Positions 1 through 9,935 of a stretch of 64,000 nucleotides of DNA are shown here, piece after piece. Origin of the DNA: Adhaeribacter arboris (lineage in GTDB: Bacteria > Bacteroidota > Bacteroidia > Cytophagales > Hymenobacteraceae). The stretch's first letter is position 1. Each line of letters starts with the position of its first letter. The translations under genes and the position numbers were made by a program. The notes under the pieces were generated by a model. The model was not told the DNA's origin, searched no databases, and saw only the letters and a program-made list of their open reading frames with translations. The DNA is taken from NCBI RefSeq assembly GCF_003023845.1, contig NZ_PYFT01000001.1:744001-808000 (forward strand), written 5' to 3'.

Positions 1-940
1 AATCCTGAGCGAAGGTACCGTACCAGACCAGGTGGCTGGCAATCCGGAAAAATTCGCATAGCATTACCCGGATTACTTTAACCCGCTCCGGCACTTCGAT
101 ACCGGCCAGTTTTTCCACGGCGAGTAAATAAGCCAGGTTATTCATGACTCCACCCAGGTAATCTACCCGGTCAGTGTAAGGAATATAAGTATGCCAGGAC
201 TGGCGTTCGCCCATTTTCTCAGCACCCCGATGGTGGAAGCCAATTTCGGGTACCGCATCCACAATATCCTCCCCGTCGAGTTGCAGAATAATCCGCAACA
301 CGCCGTGCGTACCCGGGTGCTGAGGTCCGATATTCATAAACATGAAATCGCTGTCGGCACTTTGGCGTTTTAGCCCCCATTCTTCCGGGTTAAATTGTAA
401 GGCTGCTTGTTCCCGGTCTTGTTTTTCGTCCCAGAGCCGGAAGGGACCCATTTCGGTGGCCCGGGCCGGATGTTCTTTACGCAGCGGATGGCCTTCCCAA
501 GTACGGGGCATGAGGATGCGGGCCAGGTGCGGATGGCCTTCGAACTTAATCCCGAATAAGTCAAATACTTCCCGTTCGTACCAGTTGGCATTTACCCATA
601 TATTGCAAATACTTGGCACCGAAGGATATTCGCCGAACAAGCCTACCTTTAAGCGGATAAAGGTGTTGCGAGCGTACGAGAAAAGGTGATAAACTATAGT
701 GAAGTCAGCGTGCGGAACGTGGTTGGTACTGCGGTTACGGGTACGTTCGTCTATGGCCGTTAAATCGTAGAGGAAGAGGAAAGGCTGGGAAATTTCGTTT
801 TTCAGAAATTTGAATATTTCCTGTATCTGGTTGTTAGGAACCCAGAGGGTAAGAATATTATCTTTGGTCGTTTGCCGGGTAAATGTTTTCTCCCCGAACT
901 TCGACTGCAATAGTTCCAATGTATCGCGGTTGCCTTCCAT
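1..940 (-). CDS. nuoCD: NADH-quinone oxidoreductase subunit C/D fusion (partial, runs off left edge)
   Basis: One uninterrupted reading frame (313 codons seen) joins an N-terminal NuoC-like part to a NuoD part. NuoC signature residues are [18 protein letters not shown] and HPLRKEHP in roughly the first 160 residues. The NuoD part begins near residue 200 with [14 protein letters not shown], followed by [12 protein letters not shown] and YLGGVMNN. Both belong to the peripheral arm of respiratory complex I, near the quinone site. The ATG at 938-940 is the only ATG before an upstream stop in frame, with AAGGG about 10 bases ahead of it. The C-terminus lies outside the window. Fused NuoCD proteins are known in many bacteria. 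NuoA and NuoB lie upstream on the same strand, so this is the usual complex I order. Confidence 0.92.
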   Translation of the reverse strand, partial: MEGNRDTLELLQSKFGEKTFTRQTTKDNILTLWVPNNQIQEIFKFLKNEISQPFLFLYDLTAIDERTRNRSTNHVPHADFTIVYHLFSYARNTFIRLKVGLFGEYPSVPSICNIWVNANWYEREVFDLFGIKFEGHPHLARILMPRTWEGHPLRKEHPARATEMGPFRLWDEKQDREQAALQFNPEEWGLKRQSADSDFMFMNIGPQHPGTHGVLRIILQLDGEDIVDAVPEIGFHHRGAEKMGERQSWHTYIPYTDRVDYLGGVMNNLAYLLAVEKLAGIEVPERVKVIRVMLCEFFRIASHLVWYGTFAQD

Positions 941-1157
941 TTGTGAGTGTACCCTTGGTAAAGGGTGTTGCCTTGGTTCCTGTATGCGTATTACCTCATG
1001 AATCTTAATGCCCGGTGGTTTCTTTTACTGGATGTATTATTTTTATAATTAAGCTTATTCACTGTAAAGTACTCTACCAATTGGCGCACGTATTAGCAAA
1101 GCGCCAGCGGCGTCAAGTGCTCGTAAAATTTATATACTCTAGTATTTACTATTACTT
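941..1157. other. 217-bp non-coding gap inside the nuo operon
   Basis: The spacing between nuoB and nuoCD is unusually wide for a nuo operon, where genes normally abut; nuoA and nuoB here overlap. I see no convincing coding frame and no strong terminator. The stretch is AT-rich at both ends with a GC-richer middle (about 1085-1125). It may carry an internal promoter or be an old insertion. Confidence 0.4.
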
Positions 1158-1796
1158 TCAAACCTCATCCGGCGACCGGAAAGTGGTCATTTGCTGCCTT
1201 TTTTCTACTTTTCGCTCTTTTACATCTAGTTTGTCTGGTCGAATAATTCCTTGCTCACTCACGGTCCAGCTTAAAGGCCGTTTTTCTTTACCCACTGATT
1301 CGGATAATAAAACCAATCCTTCCATGAAAGCATCCGGGCGGGGCGGGCAACCGGGCACGTACAAATCCACGGGCAAGAATTTATCCACGCCTTGCACCAC
1401 GCTATAGATATCGTACATGCCGCCGGAATTGGCGCAGGAACCCATGGAGATGACCCATCGCGGCTCCATCATTTGCTCGTGCAAGCGTTTAATGATGGGT
1501 GCCATTTTAATAAATACCGTCCCGGCAATAATCATCACGTCGGCTTCGCGCGGCGTACCCCGGATTACTTCGGCCCCGAAGCGAGCCAAGTCGTACTTGG
1601 GCGTCATGCTGGTGGCCATTTCGACGAAGCAGCAGGAAAGCCCGAAATGAAAGGGCCACATGGAGTTTTTGCGTCCCCAGGCTAGTAAACTTTGCACCGA
1701 GCTCAGCATAATGCTTTGCTGCACGGTATCTTCAAAAGAGCCGGTTCCTTTTATGGTATTAGCCGGAGTTTCGGGTTTACTTAGCCACCATTTCAT
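1158..1796 (-). CDS. nuoB: NADH-quinone oxidoreductase subunit B
   Basis: 212 residues. NuoB binds the N2 [4Fe-4S] cluster that passes electrons to quinone in complex I. The cluster motif is visible: the Cys pair in GLSCCFVEM, the Cys in MGSCANSGG, and the Cys in [10 protein letters not shown]. The conserved core ([17 protein letters not shown] to PDAFMEGL) covers about residues 40-160. The C-terminal 45 residues are a charged extension beyond the usual family end, and the protein is somewhat longer than a typical NuoB of about 170-180 residues. The start overlaps the end of nuoA by 20 bases, so the two are translationally coupled. Confidence 0.95.
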   Translation of the reverse strand: MKWWLSKPETPANTIKGTGSFEDTVQQSIMLSSVQSLLAWGRKNSMWPFHFGLSCCFVEMATSMTPKYDLARFGAEVIRGTPREADVMIIAGTVFIKMAPIIKRLHEQMMEPRWVISMGSCANSGGMYDIYSVVQGVDKFLPVDLYVPGCPPRPDAFMEGLVLLSESVGKEKRPLSWTVSEQGIIRPDKLDVKERKVEKRQQMTTFRSPDEV

Positions 1797-2226
1797 GCGC
1801 CTTGCTTTTCAGAGTCATTCTTTTATAAGCCTGCAGAATTTTCTTGCCGTCCGGACCAAAATCCAGGGCTCCGTTGCGCCATTCGTAAATTAAAACCACT
1901 ACCAGTAAAAGGACAAAAACCAGCACCCCGGCATAGCCGTACCAGCCCAGTTCTTTAAAAGCAATGGCCCACGACACAATAAAGATGGTCTCCACGTCGA
2001 AAATGACGAAGAGCATGGCAATAAGATAAAATTGAGCAGAAAAGCGAAGACGGGCCGAGCCGGTGCTTAGTATACCTCCTTCGTACGGTTCACCGGTGGC
2101 CCGTTCTTGATGGCGCCCGCCTAACAAATGCGAAAGGGTTAAAATAATCCCCACGAGGCTAAAGACAATAGCGCCGTAAACTAAGAGAGGCCAAAGAAGA
2201 TTCGGGTTTTCGGTAGACGGATTCAA
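1777..2226 (-). CDS. nuoA: NADH-quinone oxidoreductase subunit A
   Basis: 149 residues, integral membrane subunit of complex I. Three hydrophobic segments are visible (about residues 10-33, 66-86 and 94-114). The family motif [20 protein letters not shown] and the acidic [10 protein letters not shown] segment are both present. It is the first gene of the operon here and overlaps nuoB by 20 bases. The C-terminal tail after [11 protein letters not shown] is short and basic. Confidence 0.95.
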   Translation of the reverse strand: MNPSTENPNLLWPLLVYGAIVFSLVGIILTLSHLLGGRHQERATGEPYEGGILSTGSARLRFSAQFYLIAMLFVIFDVETIFIVSWAIAFKELGWYGYAGVLVFVLLLVVVLIYEWRNGALDFGPDGKKILQAYKRMTLKSKAHEMVAK

Positions 2227-2391
2227 AACGGATTCTCCTCCCGAGAATCGTTTGGTTTTAATAATTACCGCATCAACATCAATTGCACACTAACTGGAAT
2301 AAAAAAGTAAATTTTATCTAGGTAAAATTATATAAGTTCCGGCTAACAGAACACCTTCTAATTAAAACCTAGAAATTTACTATTTACTTCG

Positions 2392-2823
2392 TTAATGACC
2401 GGTTATATAATGTTCCAGGTCTTCGATAATAATTCTTTGTTCTTCAATAATGAATTTTACTAAATCGCCGATGGAAACTATCCCTACTAATTCGTTATTA
2501 TCTACCACGGGTAAATGGCGGAATTGCCGATTAGTCATAAGTTTCATGCAATCTTCTACGGTGGCATCAGAGGTTACCGTTATCGGATGCTCGCTCATAA
2601 CTTCCCGGATTGGCGTTTCTTTCGAAGCTTTTCCTTTCAGGATAACTTTGCGGGCATAATCCTTTTCGGTAAAAATTCCAATAAACTTTTCGTTTTCTAT
2701 GACCAATAGAGCACTCAGATTCTTTTCCATCATGAGTTCTAGTCCATCGAAAACGGTTCTGCTGGGGTCAATGGAATAAATTTTATTCCCTTTTTTTTGT
2801 AAAATATTTCTGACCTTTCCCAT
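2392..2823 (-). CDS. CBS-domain-pair protein
   Basis: 143 residues, essentially two tandem CBS domains: about residues 8-65 (with SALLVIENEKFIGIFTEKDY) and 75-135 (with FRHLPVVDNNELVGIVSIGD). CBS pairs bind adenosine nucleotides and usually act as regulatory modules, but stand-alone ones like this have no fixed partner. No catalytic domain is attached. It follows nuoA on the same strand but is upstream of it with a 165-base gap, so it is probably a separate transcript. Family assignment is secure, cellular role unknown. Confidence 0.85.
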   Translation of the reverse strand: MGKVRNILQKKGNKIYSIDPSRTVFDGLELMMEKNLSALLVIENEKFIGIFTEKDYARKVILKGKASKETPIREVMSEHPITVTSDATVEDCMKLMTNRQFRHLPVVDNNELVGIVSIGDLVKFIIEEQRIIIEDLEHYITGH

Positions 2824-3506
2824 TTTACCTCTTCCTCCTCAAGAGTATTAAGTAGAAGGTAGAATTAAAAAATTATTATAATGAGGTTAAGTTTAGGCAG
2901 CTCGAAATGTAAAGGATTTAAATATAAATATTTTTTTTTATTACATGCAAATAAAACTTAAAATATTATATAAAAATTGAAGGTTTTATTTTACTTTTTA
3001 TTTTTTGGAAGTGGGTAATCTATTGCCCCTGACTAATATAGGTGTGGTTACCCCTAATTTTTAAGATTTCTAGTTGATTGATAGAAGAGATTCCTGGTTC
3101 CTAGCTCTTATAAATGGCGGATAGAAGAAATAAGCGGCTATTTTGCGCTTATTTTAATTTACAGTAAATAGTACCAGGAGTATTAAAGTTTATGGATAAA
3201 TACCTGATAAAAGAATAACATAATAGCAGAATATAGCAGAATTAAAAATTGCAACTAACTAAGGATCAAAAATTTATTATATTGCTTGGTTTAGGTAAAT
3301 AGCACAAACAGAGATTTTCGATTGGTACAGCTTTTCTATAATCAGCCGCTTGCATAAAAAAATCTAAACCTTAGGAGAAGTAGGATACTGATATTCCACC
3401 ATAAAAAGTTTTAGAATAAGTCCTACGGCAGAAGTAAATGGCAGGAGCATCTAACCCTCCTCTCTAATTCATAATTTTTAATTCTATTTAGGTCAACCAT
3501 TAATTA
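2824..3506. other. AT-rich intergenic region, nothing recognised
   Basis: About 680 bases of very AT-rich sequence with poly-T and poly-A runs (for example 2930-2940 and 2992-3004). I found no coding frame with family resemblance, no RNA gene and no clear inverted repeat. It presumably holds the promoter of the CBS gene at its left end. Confidence 0.4.
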
Positions 3507-4112
3507 CTACTCGCTGGAAAAATTAAGCTCGCGAATGGTTACCAGGTCCTTCTCTTCATCTACATCGGTCAGTTCGGGTAAAAGGGCGACCGTTTGGCCA
3601 GCTGCTTTTATGTTGTTGAGCGTATCGGGTAATACCGAATCAGTACTCCATTTTTTACCGGTAAAAAAAGACTCGTGTAAGGTTTTCATGCCTAATAAAT
3701 AATAGCCGCCGTCTTGCGCCGGACCAATTACCACATCGTTGCGCTCTAATTTCTCGAAGGCTTGTTCAATTATTTCTTCGGTTAATTCGTAACAGTCGCT
3801 GCCAATAATACAAACTTGTTCGTACCCGGCCGTAAAAGCTCGCTCAAAAGCATGACGCATTCTTTCACCTAAATCCTGCCCGGATTGCACGTAATTTTCA
3901 TAAAAAGGCGGACTCCAATTATCTTCCTGGATGTAATCGGAATAATAAACCGCTTTGGTTACTGGCAAGGTTAGGGTTATTTCGTAGGTTCGCTTTAGTA
4001 ATAACTGGTAAACCTGTAAAGCTTTTTCCTCCCCAATACTGGCCGCTAACCTGGATTTAACTTTTCCTTGAACACTGTTTTTAACAAATATTAAGAGTAG
4101 TTTTTTATTCAT
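3507..4112 (-). CDS. DUF2064 / TIGR04282-type glycosyltransferase of an arsenosugar-type cluster
   Basis: 201 residues. It belongs to the small GT-A-like family of DUF2064 proteins that sit beside ArsS. The N-terminal KKLLLIFVKNSVQGKVKSRL matches the nucleotide-sugar-binding start, IIGSDCYELTEEII contains the Asp of the DxD-like site, and GPAQDGGYYLLGM is the family signature, followed by WSTDSVLPDTL. It overlaps the rhodanese gene by 8 bases and is the last gene of the operon. A role in adding a sugar to an arsenical precursor is inferred from context and is not proven. Confidence 0.85.
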   Translation of the reverse strand: MNKKLLLIFVKNSVQGKVKSRLAASIGEEKALQVYQLLLKRTYEITLTLPVTKAVYYSDYIQEDNWSPPFYENYVQSGQDLGERMRHAFERAFTAGYEQVCIIGSDCYELTEEIIEQAFEKLERNDVVIGPAQDGGYYLLGMKTLHESFFTGKKWSTDSVLPDTLNNIKAAGQTVALLPELTDVDEEKDLVTIRELNFSSE

Positions 4113-4608
4113 AAACTTTAATGCCTTTTTTAAGCCAGATGGCCCAATAACGATTGTAGGTATGCACCTTATCGGTAGGAGTATTATCCTGATTGACTAC
4201 GATAAAACCTTCGTTTTTCCATTCAAAAATGCCCCCGTATAAGTTTTTTACGTTTTTAAAACCTGCCCGCAATAATTGCTCGCCAATCCGTTCGCTTCGT
4301 ACTCCCACCGCGCAGTAAATCACAATCGGCGCATCCCGGCTAATGTTTTTAACTTGCTCTATGGAGAAAGTATCATAATCTATAAACTGAGCCTGAGGCA
4401 GATGGCTTACCGCGTATTCGGCCGGGGAACGAGTATCCAGCAGAAATATATTTTGCTTTTGCTGTAATTCAGCGGCCAATTGAGCGGGCCGGATAATAGA
4501 AACCGTTTTTTTATATAATAAACTTAATTGCGTATCAAAAGCATTTTGGCCGCAACTGGGGAATAATCCGGCTACTAGCAATGGCGCAAGTAAAACGATT
4601 TTCTTCAT
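4105..4608 (-). CDS. Rhodanese-like lipoprotein in the ArsS operon
   Basis: 168 residues from the ATG at 4608. An upstream in-frame ATG at 4665 exists, but it would overlap arsS and place a basic stretch ahead of a perfect lipoprotein leader, MKKIVLLAPLLVAGLFPSC. Lipidation is expected at Cys19. The rhodanese domain covers about residues 45-140, with the active-site loop YCAVGVRS containing the catalytic Cys. Rhodaneses move sulfur or act as thiol carriers. It starts 2 bases after arsS ends, and its 3' end overlaps the glycosyltransferase gene. Confidence 0.85.
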   Translation of the reverse strand: MKKIVLLAPLLVAGLFPSCGQNAFDTQLSLLYKKTVSIIRPAQLAAELQQKQNIFLLDTRSPAEYAVSHLPQAQFIDYDTFSIEQVKNISRDAPIVIYCAVGVRSERIGEQLLRAGFKNVKNLYGGIFEWKNEGFIVVNQDNTPTDKVHTYNRYWAIWLKKGIKVYE

Positions 4609-4610
4609 GG

Positions 4611-5660
4611 TTAAGCGGTGGCCCCTCCGCAGCTGGAACCCGCGCCCGCGGTGCAACCATAGCAATGCTGATTGACAACAATAGAACGATTATTTAATTC
4701 TTCTAAATCAAACTGGCTGATGTGCTGCGCACCGGGCGTACTTACTTTTAAATCGAGCATCTGATTAAAATCGCAGTCGTACAAATAACCATCCCAGCCG
4801 ATTGAAAGGGTATTGCGGCACATGGTGTTGGCCGCCGCCGTTGGATTATAAGCATTTACCAGTTTTTCCATGTAGCCGTCGTAATTATTGCTTTCAATTA
4901 AGTAATCTAAAAAACGACTGATGGGCAAATTGGTAATCGCAAATAAATTATTGAACGCAATGTTATAAGCTGCTTTCAGTTTCTTTTTAAATTCATTTTG
5001 CAAGGCTAATTGGTTACCCGGTAAAAAAGCACCCGACGGATTATACACTAAGTCTATTTCGAGGCCGGAACCTACCTGGCCATAACCAACCGTATTTAAC
5101 ATTTGAAGAGCCTTAATAGAATCTTCAAAAACCCCATCGCCGCGTTGGGCATTGGTGCGGGCCGCCGTAAAATAAGGCAGCGACGAAACCACATGTACCT
5201 GGTGCTCTTTATAAAACTCGGGCAAATCGTGGTATTTTTTATTGGCTAATATAATCGTGAGATTACATCTAACCATTACTTTTTTGCCCAATAAGGTAAG
5301 CTGCTCTACCAGCCAACGAAAATCCGGGTTCATTTCTGGCGCGCCACCGGTTAAATCTACAAGGGGTATATCCGAGCCGGCCAAAGCGGTTAAACATTCT
5401 TCCATGGTAGCACGAGTCATTATTTCCCGGCGGTCCGGACCCGCGTCTACGTGGCAGTGTTTACATACCTGGTTGCACATTTTGCCCAGGTTCATCTGAA
5501 AGATAGTAATTCCGGTGGGTTGGTAAGGCACTAATCCGGATTGCTTTAATTTTTGGGCAAAAGCAGGGAACTGGGTTCCCTGCTGCGTGGCCTGATTTAA
5601 AACTTGTAACTGAATAAAGGAATCGGCTAATGAATGTTCCTGCCTTTTTAATGTTTTCAT
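4611..5660 (-). CDS. arsS: Radical SAM protein ArsS (arsenosugar biosynthesis type)
   Basis: 349 residues. The radical SAM cluster motif CNQVCKHCH (Cys62, Cys66, Cys69; CxxxCxxC spacing) is followed by the GGAPE loop, typical of SAM binding. The C-terminal part has further cysteines (CRNTLSIGWDGYLYDCDFNQ and the tail CYGCTAGAGSSCGG), matching the SPASM-like extension of the ArsS family, which is thought to form a C-As bond from methylated arsenic and SAM. Flanked by its usual partners (AhpD-like protein, rhodanese, DUF2064). The methyltransferase ArsM that normally supplies the substrate is not in the window. Confidence 0.92.
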   Translation of the reverse strand: MKTLKRQEHSLADSFIQLQVLNQATQQGTQFPAFAQKLKQSGLVPYQPTGITIFQMNLGKMCNQVCKHCHVDAGPDRREIMTRATMEECLTALAGSDIPLVDLTGGAPEMNPDFRWLVEQLTLLGKKVMVRCNLTIILANKKYHDLPEFYKEHQVHVVSSLPYFTAARTNAQRGDGVFEDSIKALQMLNTVGYGQVGSGLEIDLVYNPSGAFLPGNQLALQNEFKKKLKAAYNIAFNNLFAITNLPISRFLDYLIESNNYDGYMEKLVNAYNPTAAANTMCRNTLSIGWDGYLYDCDFNQMLDLKVSTPGAQHISQFDLEELNNRSIVVNQHCYGCTAGAGSSCGGATA

Positions 5661-5662
5661 AC

Positions 5663-5998
5663 TTACATGGTCAATTCTTTCACTTTGTTCATCATCTGCA
5701 CTCCGTGTACCAGCAACGCTCCCCCTTTTATAGCGGCCGCTACGTGAATAGCTTCCATCATTTGTCCTTCTGTAGCCCCTTTTTCCAGGGAATCCACGGA
5801 ATAAGCATCAATACAATAAGGGCATTGTACGGTATGGGCCACAGCTAAAGCAATCAACGATTTTTCCCGCTCGGTCAGTTCGCCTTCTTTAAAAACTTCG
5901 CCGTAGTAGCTGAAAAACTTAGCGGCCAGTTCGGGTTGAAATTCGCTTATATTACCAAATTTTTTTAAATCATCGGGGTTATAATAAGTTTTGCTCAT
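5663..5998 (-). CDS. Arsenosugar-cluster AhpD/carboxymuconolactone-decarboxylase-like protein
   Basis: 111 residues, all-helical AhpD-like fold. The redox motif is VQCPYCIDAYSVDS (Cys59, Cys62), with a downstream conserved His in EAIHVAAAIKGG. This is the small peroxidase-like protein commonly found next to arsS. It starts the operon and ends 2 bases before arsS begins. Redox activity is expected from the CxxC motif. The substrate is not known from sequence. Confidence 0.88.
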   Translation of the reverse strand: MSKTYYNPDDLKKFGNISEFQPELAAKFFSYYGEVFKEGELTEREKSLIALAVAHTVQCPYCIDAYSVDSLEKGATEGQMMEAIHVAAAIKGGALLVHGVQMMNKVKELTM

Positions 5999-6249
5999 GT
6001 TTATGGAGGTTGTTTAGGTTGAATGGTAAATTATTATTTGAAAAATAGTAAAAATGATTCCCGTAACACTACCTGGCTAATAACCATTTTATTTGTAGCC
6101 GCACGTAATATTTATTACCAAAAGGTAAATCAATTGCTTGCGCTGAATGTTGGTTCCTTTTTTAATAATCGGGATAGAATGCTTCTGAATAAGGCCTGAA
6201 TTAACCAATCAATGAAGGTTCAATCGCTTTTTTAAAGATCCAGGAAATA

Positions 6250-6950
6250 TTAGGAAAAAAGGGGAGGTCCCCGGAATGAAAAGGAAGGAGTAAGATAATT
6301 TTTAAAGGAAAAAGTAAATGGACTGCTCTGGTATTGGAGAGTAGAGAAAACCGCCGCTAATAAAGTTAAAAGTAATTGGGGCAACTGCTTGTTATAATAA
6401 GCCACTTGAAGATCCTGGTAAGTGTCTAAATCGGAGTAAACCGTGGCTAAATTGATGGTTTCGTAGTTGTTGCTCCAGGCTTGTAATTCCGCCAGTACCG
6501 AAGAAGTCTGCCAGTTAATTTGCGCAAAGCCGGTATTTTGTTCGAATAAAGTTTTATCTAAACCCAGGAGGTAAACCCCACCATCGCGGGCCGGACCAAA
6601 AACGGCGGCCTTTTGTTGCAATAAAGTAGCAGCTTGTTTTATGTCTTTGGTTCGCAACTGCGCACAATCGTTCCCGATAATAATTACTTTAGCAAAACCA
6701 CGGGCAAAAAAGGTGGCAAATGCCTTCTGCAATCGTTCCCCAAAAGTGTGGCCTTGTTGGCTACTGGAATTTACCACGAAAAAGATAGGCCGGAGTTTTG
6801 CCCCAGCTTTCGGGCGTGTTCCATTAATTTGTGGAAAAACTGCTTTTGTGCGCTTACCTTTTGCTTTTCAATTAAATTTTTATGCAAAACTTCTTCCTGC
6901 GGCGTGCGGGTAAAAAGCAGGAGAGCGGTATTTTCGGTAGAAGAAAGCAA
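6250..6950 (-). pseudogene. Second DUF2064 glycosyltransferase, frameshifted
   Basis: The C-terminal two thirds (from 6777 down) carries the family motifs HTFGERLQKAF, IIIGNDCAQL and FGPARDGGVYLLGLD. The N-terminal part (about 6950-6785, with TALLLFTRTPQEE) lies in a different frame and stops in a TAA at the junction. A single base missing in the A-run at 6779-6783 would join the two. No ATG is found for the N-terminal part; TTG at 6948-6950 is the best start. The last 35 residues are unlike the family. It duplicates the intact gene at 3507-4112. A sequencing error in the homopolymer is the main alternative. Confidence 0.75.
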
Positions 6951-7259
6951 GTCAGCAGTAATAAAGATAATGATGTAACAATTTACCTATTTATTTCTAA
7001 AGAATACGCATAAATAGTCATTCCAGATTTATTAAGCACTGAGTAATACAGAAGCAGGTAAATATTAAATATATTTTATGCCCTGGCTTGTGCTTAAAAT
7101 AGAATGAACCAATGAATAATTACTGTTTGCAGGGAAAGAGCAACCCGCAGGAGGCGATTATTATTCGTAAGGAGGAAGCATTTATATTTAGATTTCAGGT
7201 AGTTTAGTGCTTCAGAATAATTATTTCAATTACTACATAACTCAAAAAGAATTTGAAAT

Positions 7260-8813
7260 ATGCGTTTTTTAATTAGTCTATTTATTTGCCTGTTTACTTT
7301 ATCGAGCTTTGCCCAAATAAATTCATCCGTAACTTACCGCAACCCAGTTATTGCCGGCGATTTTGCTGATCCTTCGGTTATTCGCGTCGGGGATACTTAT
7401 TATGCCGCGGGTACTTCTTCTGAATGGGGGCCAGCATATCCTATTTATTCTTCGAAGGATTTAGTTAACTGGCAATACGTGGGACCGGTTTTTAAAACCC
7501 TGCCTTCCTGGACCATGGGCAGTTACTGGGCTCCGGAGTTATATTACCATAATGGTACATTTTACGTGTATTACACGGCTCGCCGCAAATCTGACCAGCA
7601 TTCTTACATCGGAGTGGCCACCACAAAAGATTTAAGCCAAGGCTTTACGGATAAGGGTTGTTTATTAGAATGGACCAACGAAGCCATTGACGCCTTCGTG
7701 ATAGAAGATGCCGGGAAACTTTACATTACCTGGAAAGCCTATGGCCTGGATAAAGGAAAAGCTATCCAGATTCTGGGCCGGGAACTTACTCCCGACGGAC
7801 TTAAAGTAACCGGGGAAGTATTTACCTTACTACAAGCCGAACCCAATAATTGGGAAGCTGGTGGCGTAGAAGGTCAAGCCATTTTCAAAAAAGGCCGTTA
7901 TTTTTACATGACTTATTCGGGTAATGCTTGTTGCGGACCCGAATGCAATTACCAGGTGGGGTTTGCCCGGGCGGAAAAATTGCAAGGACCTTGGGAAAAA
8001 TACGCGGGAAACCCGGTATTAAAAGGAGACCAAAATTGGAGATGCCCCGGCCACGGAACGGTAGTAACTACGCCGGATAGCCGCTATTTTTATTTGCACC
8101 ATGCTTACAATGGAACCGATTTTATATTTACGGGCCGGCAAGGAGTACTCAGTGAGCTAGTTTGGGATAACAAAACCGGGTGGCCAACATTTAGATATGG
8201 CAACACGCCACCTGATCAAGCAGCTTCTCCCTTTAATGTTGCTCAGCAACAAAACTTACATGTAACGACGAGTTTTGAAAAAAAAGATAAACAACTTCCT
8301 TGGGTTTGGGATGTAAGCCAACCAAAGCCAGAATTTAAGCAAGAAAATGGATTTTTGCAACTTACCCCTGATAATTACGCCCAGCTGGCCGGTAGCTTTT
8401 TGGGCCTGGTAATTAAAAAAGGTACCTATACCTTTACGGCCGAATTTCTTCCACAAGACAAAGTGCTGCAAAGCGTTTGTGTTTACGGCGATGCTAAAAA
8501 TGCCCTGGGAGTTGGGGTAAGCAAGGATTCCCTGGAATTATGGCAAGTAAAAGACGGTCGCCGGCAAATTTTACAAAAGCATCCTTTGCCGAACAGCAAA
8601 TCACCTATCCGTTTAACGATGACTAGTAAACAAGGTAAATTTTACCAATTTAGTTGGAAAGATACTAGGGGAAAATCAGGTTCAATAAAGGACGTGCCTT
8701 TAGATGGCACTTTTCTACCGCGTTGGGACCGGGCGCCCCGGTTAGGCATCAGTGTAAGGGAAGAGGGGAAGGCAACCGGAACGGTTGGTTCAGTAAGTCT
8801 TACATACGATTAA
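7260..8813 (+). CDS. Secreted GH43-family glycosidase
   Basis: 517 residues with a signal peptide (hydrophobic residues 3-18, cleavage near SSFAQ). The five-bladed propeller of GH43 covers about residues 25-310. The expected acid triad is visible: Asp in AGDFADPSV (Asp37 region), Asp144 in EAIDAFVIED, and Glu204 in GGVEGQAIF. The C-terminal 180 residues form a beta-rich domain that probably binds or shapes substrate. GH43 enzymes hydrolyse arabinan, xylan or galactan side chains; the exact sugar cannot be told from sequence. It stands alone with no SusCD genes nearby. Confidence 0.9.
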   Translation: MRFLISLFICLFTLSSFAQINSSVTYRNPVIAGDFADPSVIRVGDTYYAAGTSSEWGPAYPIYSSKDLVNWQYVGPVFKTLPSWTMGSYWAPELYYHNGTFYVYYTARRKSDQHSYIGVATTKDLSQGFTDKGCLLEWTNEAIDAFVIEDAGKLYITWKAYGLDKGKAIQILGRELTPDGLKVTGEVFTLLQAEPNNWEAGGVEGQAIFKKGRYFYMTYSGNACCGPECNYQVGFARAEKLQGPWEKYAGNPVLKGDQNWRCPGHGTVVTTPDSRYFYLHHAYNGTDFIFTGRQGVLSELVWDNKTGWPTFRYGNTPPDQAASPFNVAQQQNLHVTTSFEKKDKQLPWVWDVSQPKPEFKQENGFLQLTPDNYAQLAGSFLGLVIKKGTYTFTAEFLPQDKVLQSVCVYGDAKNALGVGVSKDSLELWQVKDGRRQILQKHPLPNSKSPIRLTMTSKQGKFYQFSWKDTRGKSGSIKDVPLDGTFLPRWDRAPRLGISVREEGKATGTVGSVSLTYD

Positions 8814-8844
8814 AAAATTGAATATCCGTTTAACGTATGTCCTG

Positions 8845-9834
8845 TTAATGAAATTTTTCTTTTAAAATGGCAATTTCCACGGCTGGCGAAATGCGCTCGT
8901 ACAATATATTATAGGCCGCGGAGGTAATGGGCATGTTTACCCGCAGTTTTTTATTTAACTCGTGAATGATTTTAACGGCGTAATAGCCCTCGGCAATCAT
9001 ATTCATTTCTACTTGAGCTGATTTAACGGAATAGCCCCGCCCAACCATATTGCCGAACGTGCGGTTCCGGCTGAATTGCGAATAAGCAGTAACCAGTAAA
9101 TCGCCTAAATATGCCGAGCCGCTCAGATTCCGGACTCCGGGATGAATAGCTTGCAAAAAAGCTTCTATTTCGAGCATGGCATTGGAAACCATTACTGCCT
9201 GAAAGTTATCGCCGTAGTTTAGACCGTGGGCAATGCCGCAAGCCAGGGCAATAATGTTTTTCATGACGGCGCAATATTCAATACCGTAAATATCTTCAAC
9301 CGGCGAGGCCCGTACGTACCGGTTGCGCAGCAAAGCGCAAAAGCTTTCGGCCAGATTTACGTCTAAGGCTCCGATGCTTAAGTACGATTGTTTTTCCAGG
9401 GCAACTTCTTCGGCGTGGCAGGGTCCGGCAATAACGCATTGCTGACTCATAGGTACCTGAAAGTTATTTTGGAGGTATTCGGTAACCAGACAATTTTTTA
9501 CGGGAATCATACCTTTTATGGCCGACACCAGAAACTTATCCGCGAAAATAGCTGCCGGTAAATTTTGTAAAACTGATTCGATAAAGGCAGCAGGTACCGC
9601 CAGAATAACCCATTTTGCATCCTGAATTACCTTTGCTAAATCAGTAGCCGGTTCTACGTATTGTAAATCAAAAGTAACTCCGCTTAAATACCGGGCATTG
9701 TGGCAATACGTTTGCAAATGTTTCACATCAGCCTCGTGCCGGAACCACCATTTAACCGGAGTTTTATTTTCGGAGATTATTTTTACTAAGGCAGTGGCCC
9801 AACTACCGCCTCCAATTACCGCTACCTTTTCCAA
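8845..9834 (-). CDS. gpsA: NAD(P)-dependent glycerol-3-phosphate dehydrogenase
   Basis: 329 residues, cytoplasmic. It reduces dihydroxyacetone phosphate to glycerol-3-phosphate for phospholipid synthesis. The N-terminal nucleotide-binding motif is VAVIGGGSWATALVKI. Family residues follow: VSAIKGM (catalytic Lys), GPCHAEEVA, and MKNIIALACGIAHGLNYGDN with the substrate-site Lys and Asn. The family motif GLGLGDN is GLNYGDN here, and LSGSAYLGDLLVT replaces the usual SLAGLGDLVLT, both common in Bacteroidota. Single gene, convergent with the GH43 gene. Confidence 0.93.
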   Translation of the reverse strand: MEKVAVIGGGSWATALVKIISENKTPVKWWFRHEADVKHLQTYCHNARYLSGVTFDLQYVEPATDLAKVIQDAKWVILAVPAAFIESVLQNLPAAIFADKFLVSAIKGMIPVKNCLVTEYLQNNFQVPMSQQCVIAGPCHAEEVALEKQSYLSIGALDVNLAESFCALLRNRYVRASPVEDIYGIEYCAVMKNIIALACGIAHGLNYGDNFQAVMVSNAMLEIEAFLQAIHPGVRNLSGSAYLGDLLVTAYSQFSRNRTFGNMVGRGYSVKSAQVEMNMIAEGYYAVKIIHELNKKLRVNMPITSAAYNILYERISPAVEIAILKEKFH

Positions 9835-9935
9835 TTAATTCGTTTTAATAAAATCGGATGTATAAAATTTAAAAATAAAATAAATTGCTTGGTTATTCTA
9901 ATCGCATCCGGAAAAATGCATGTCTCAACGTACAA

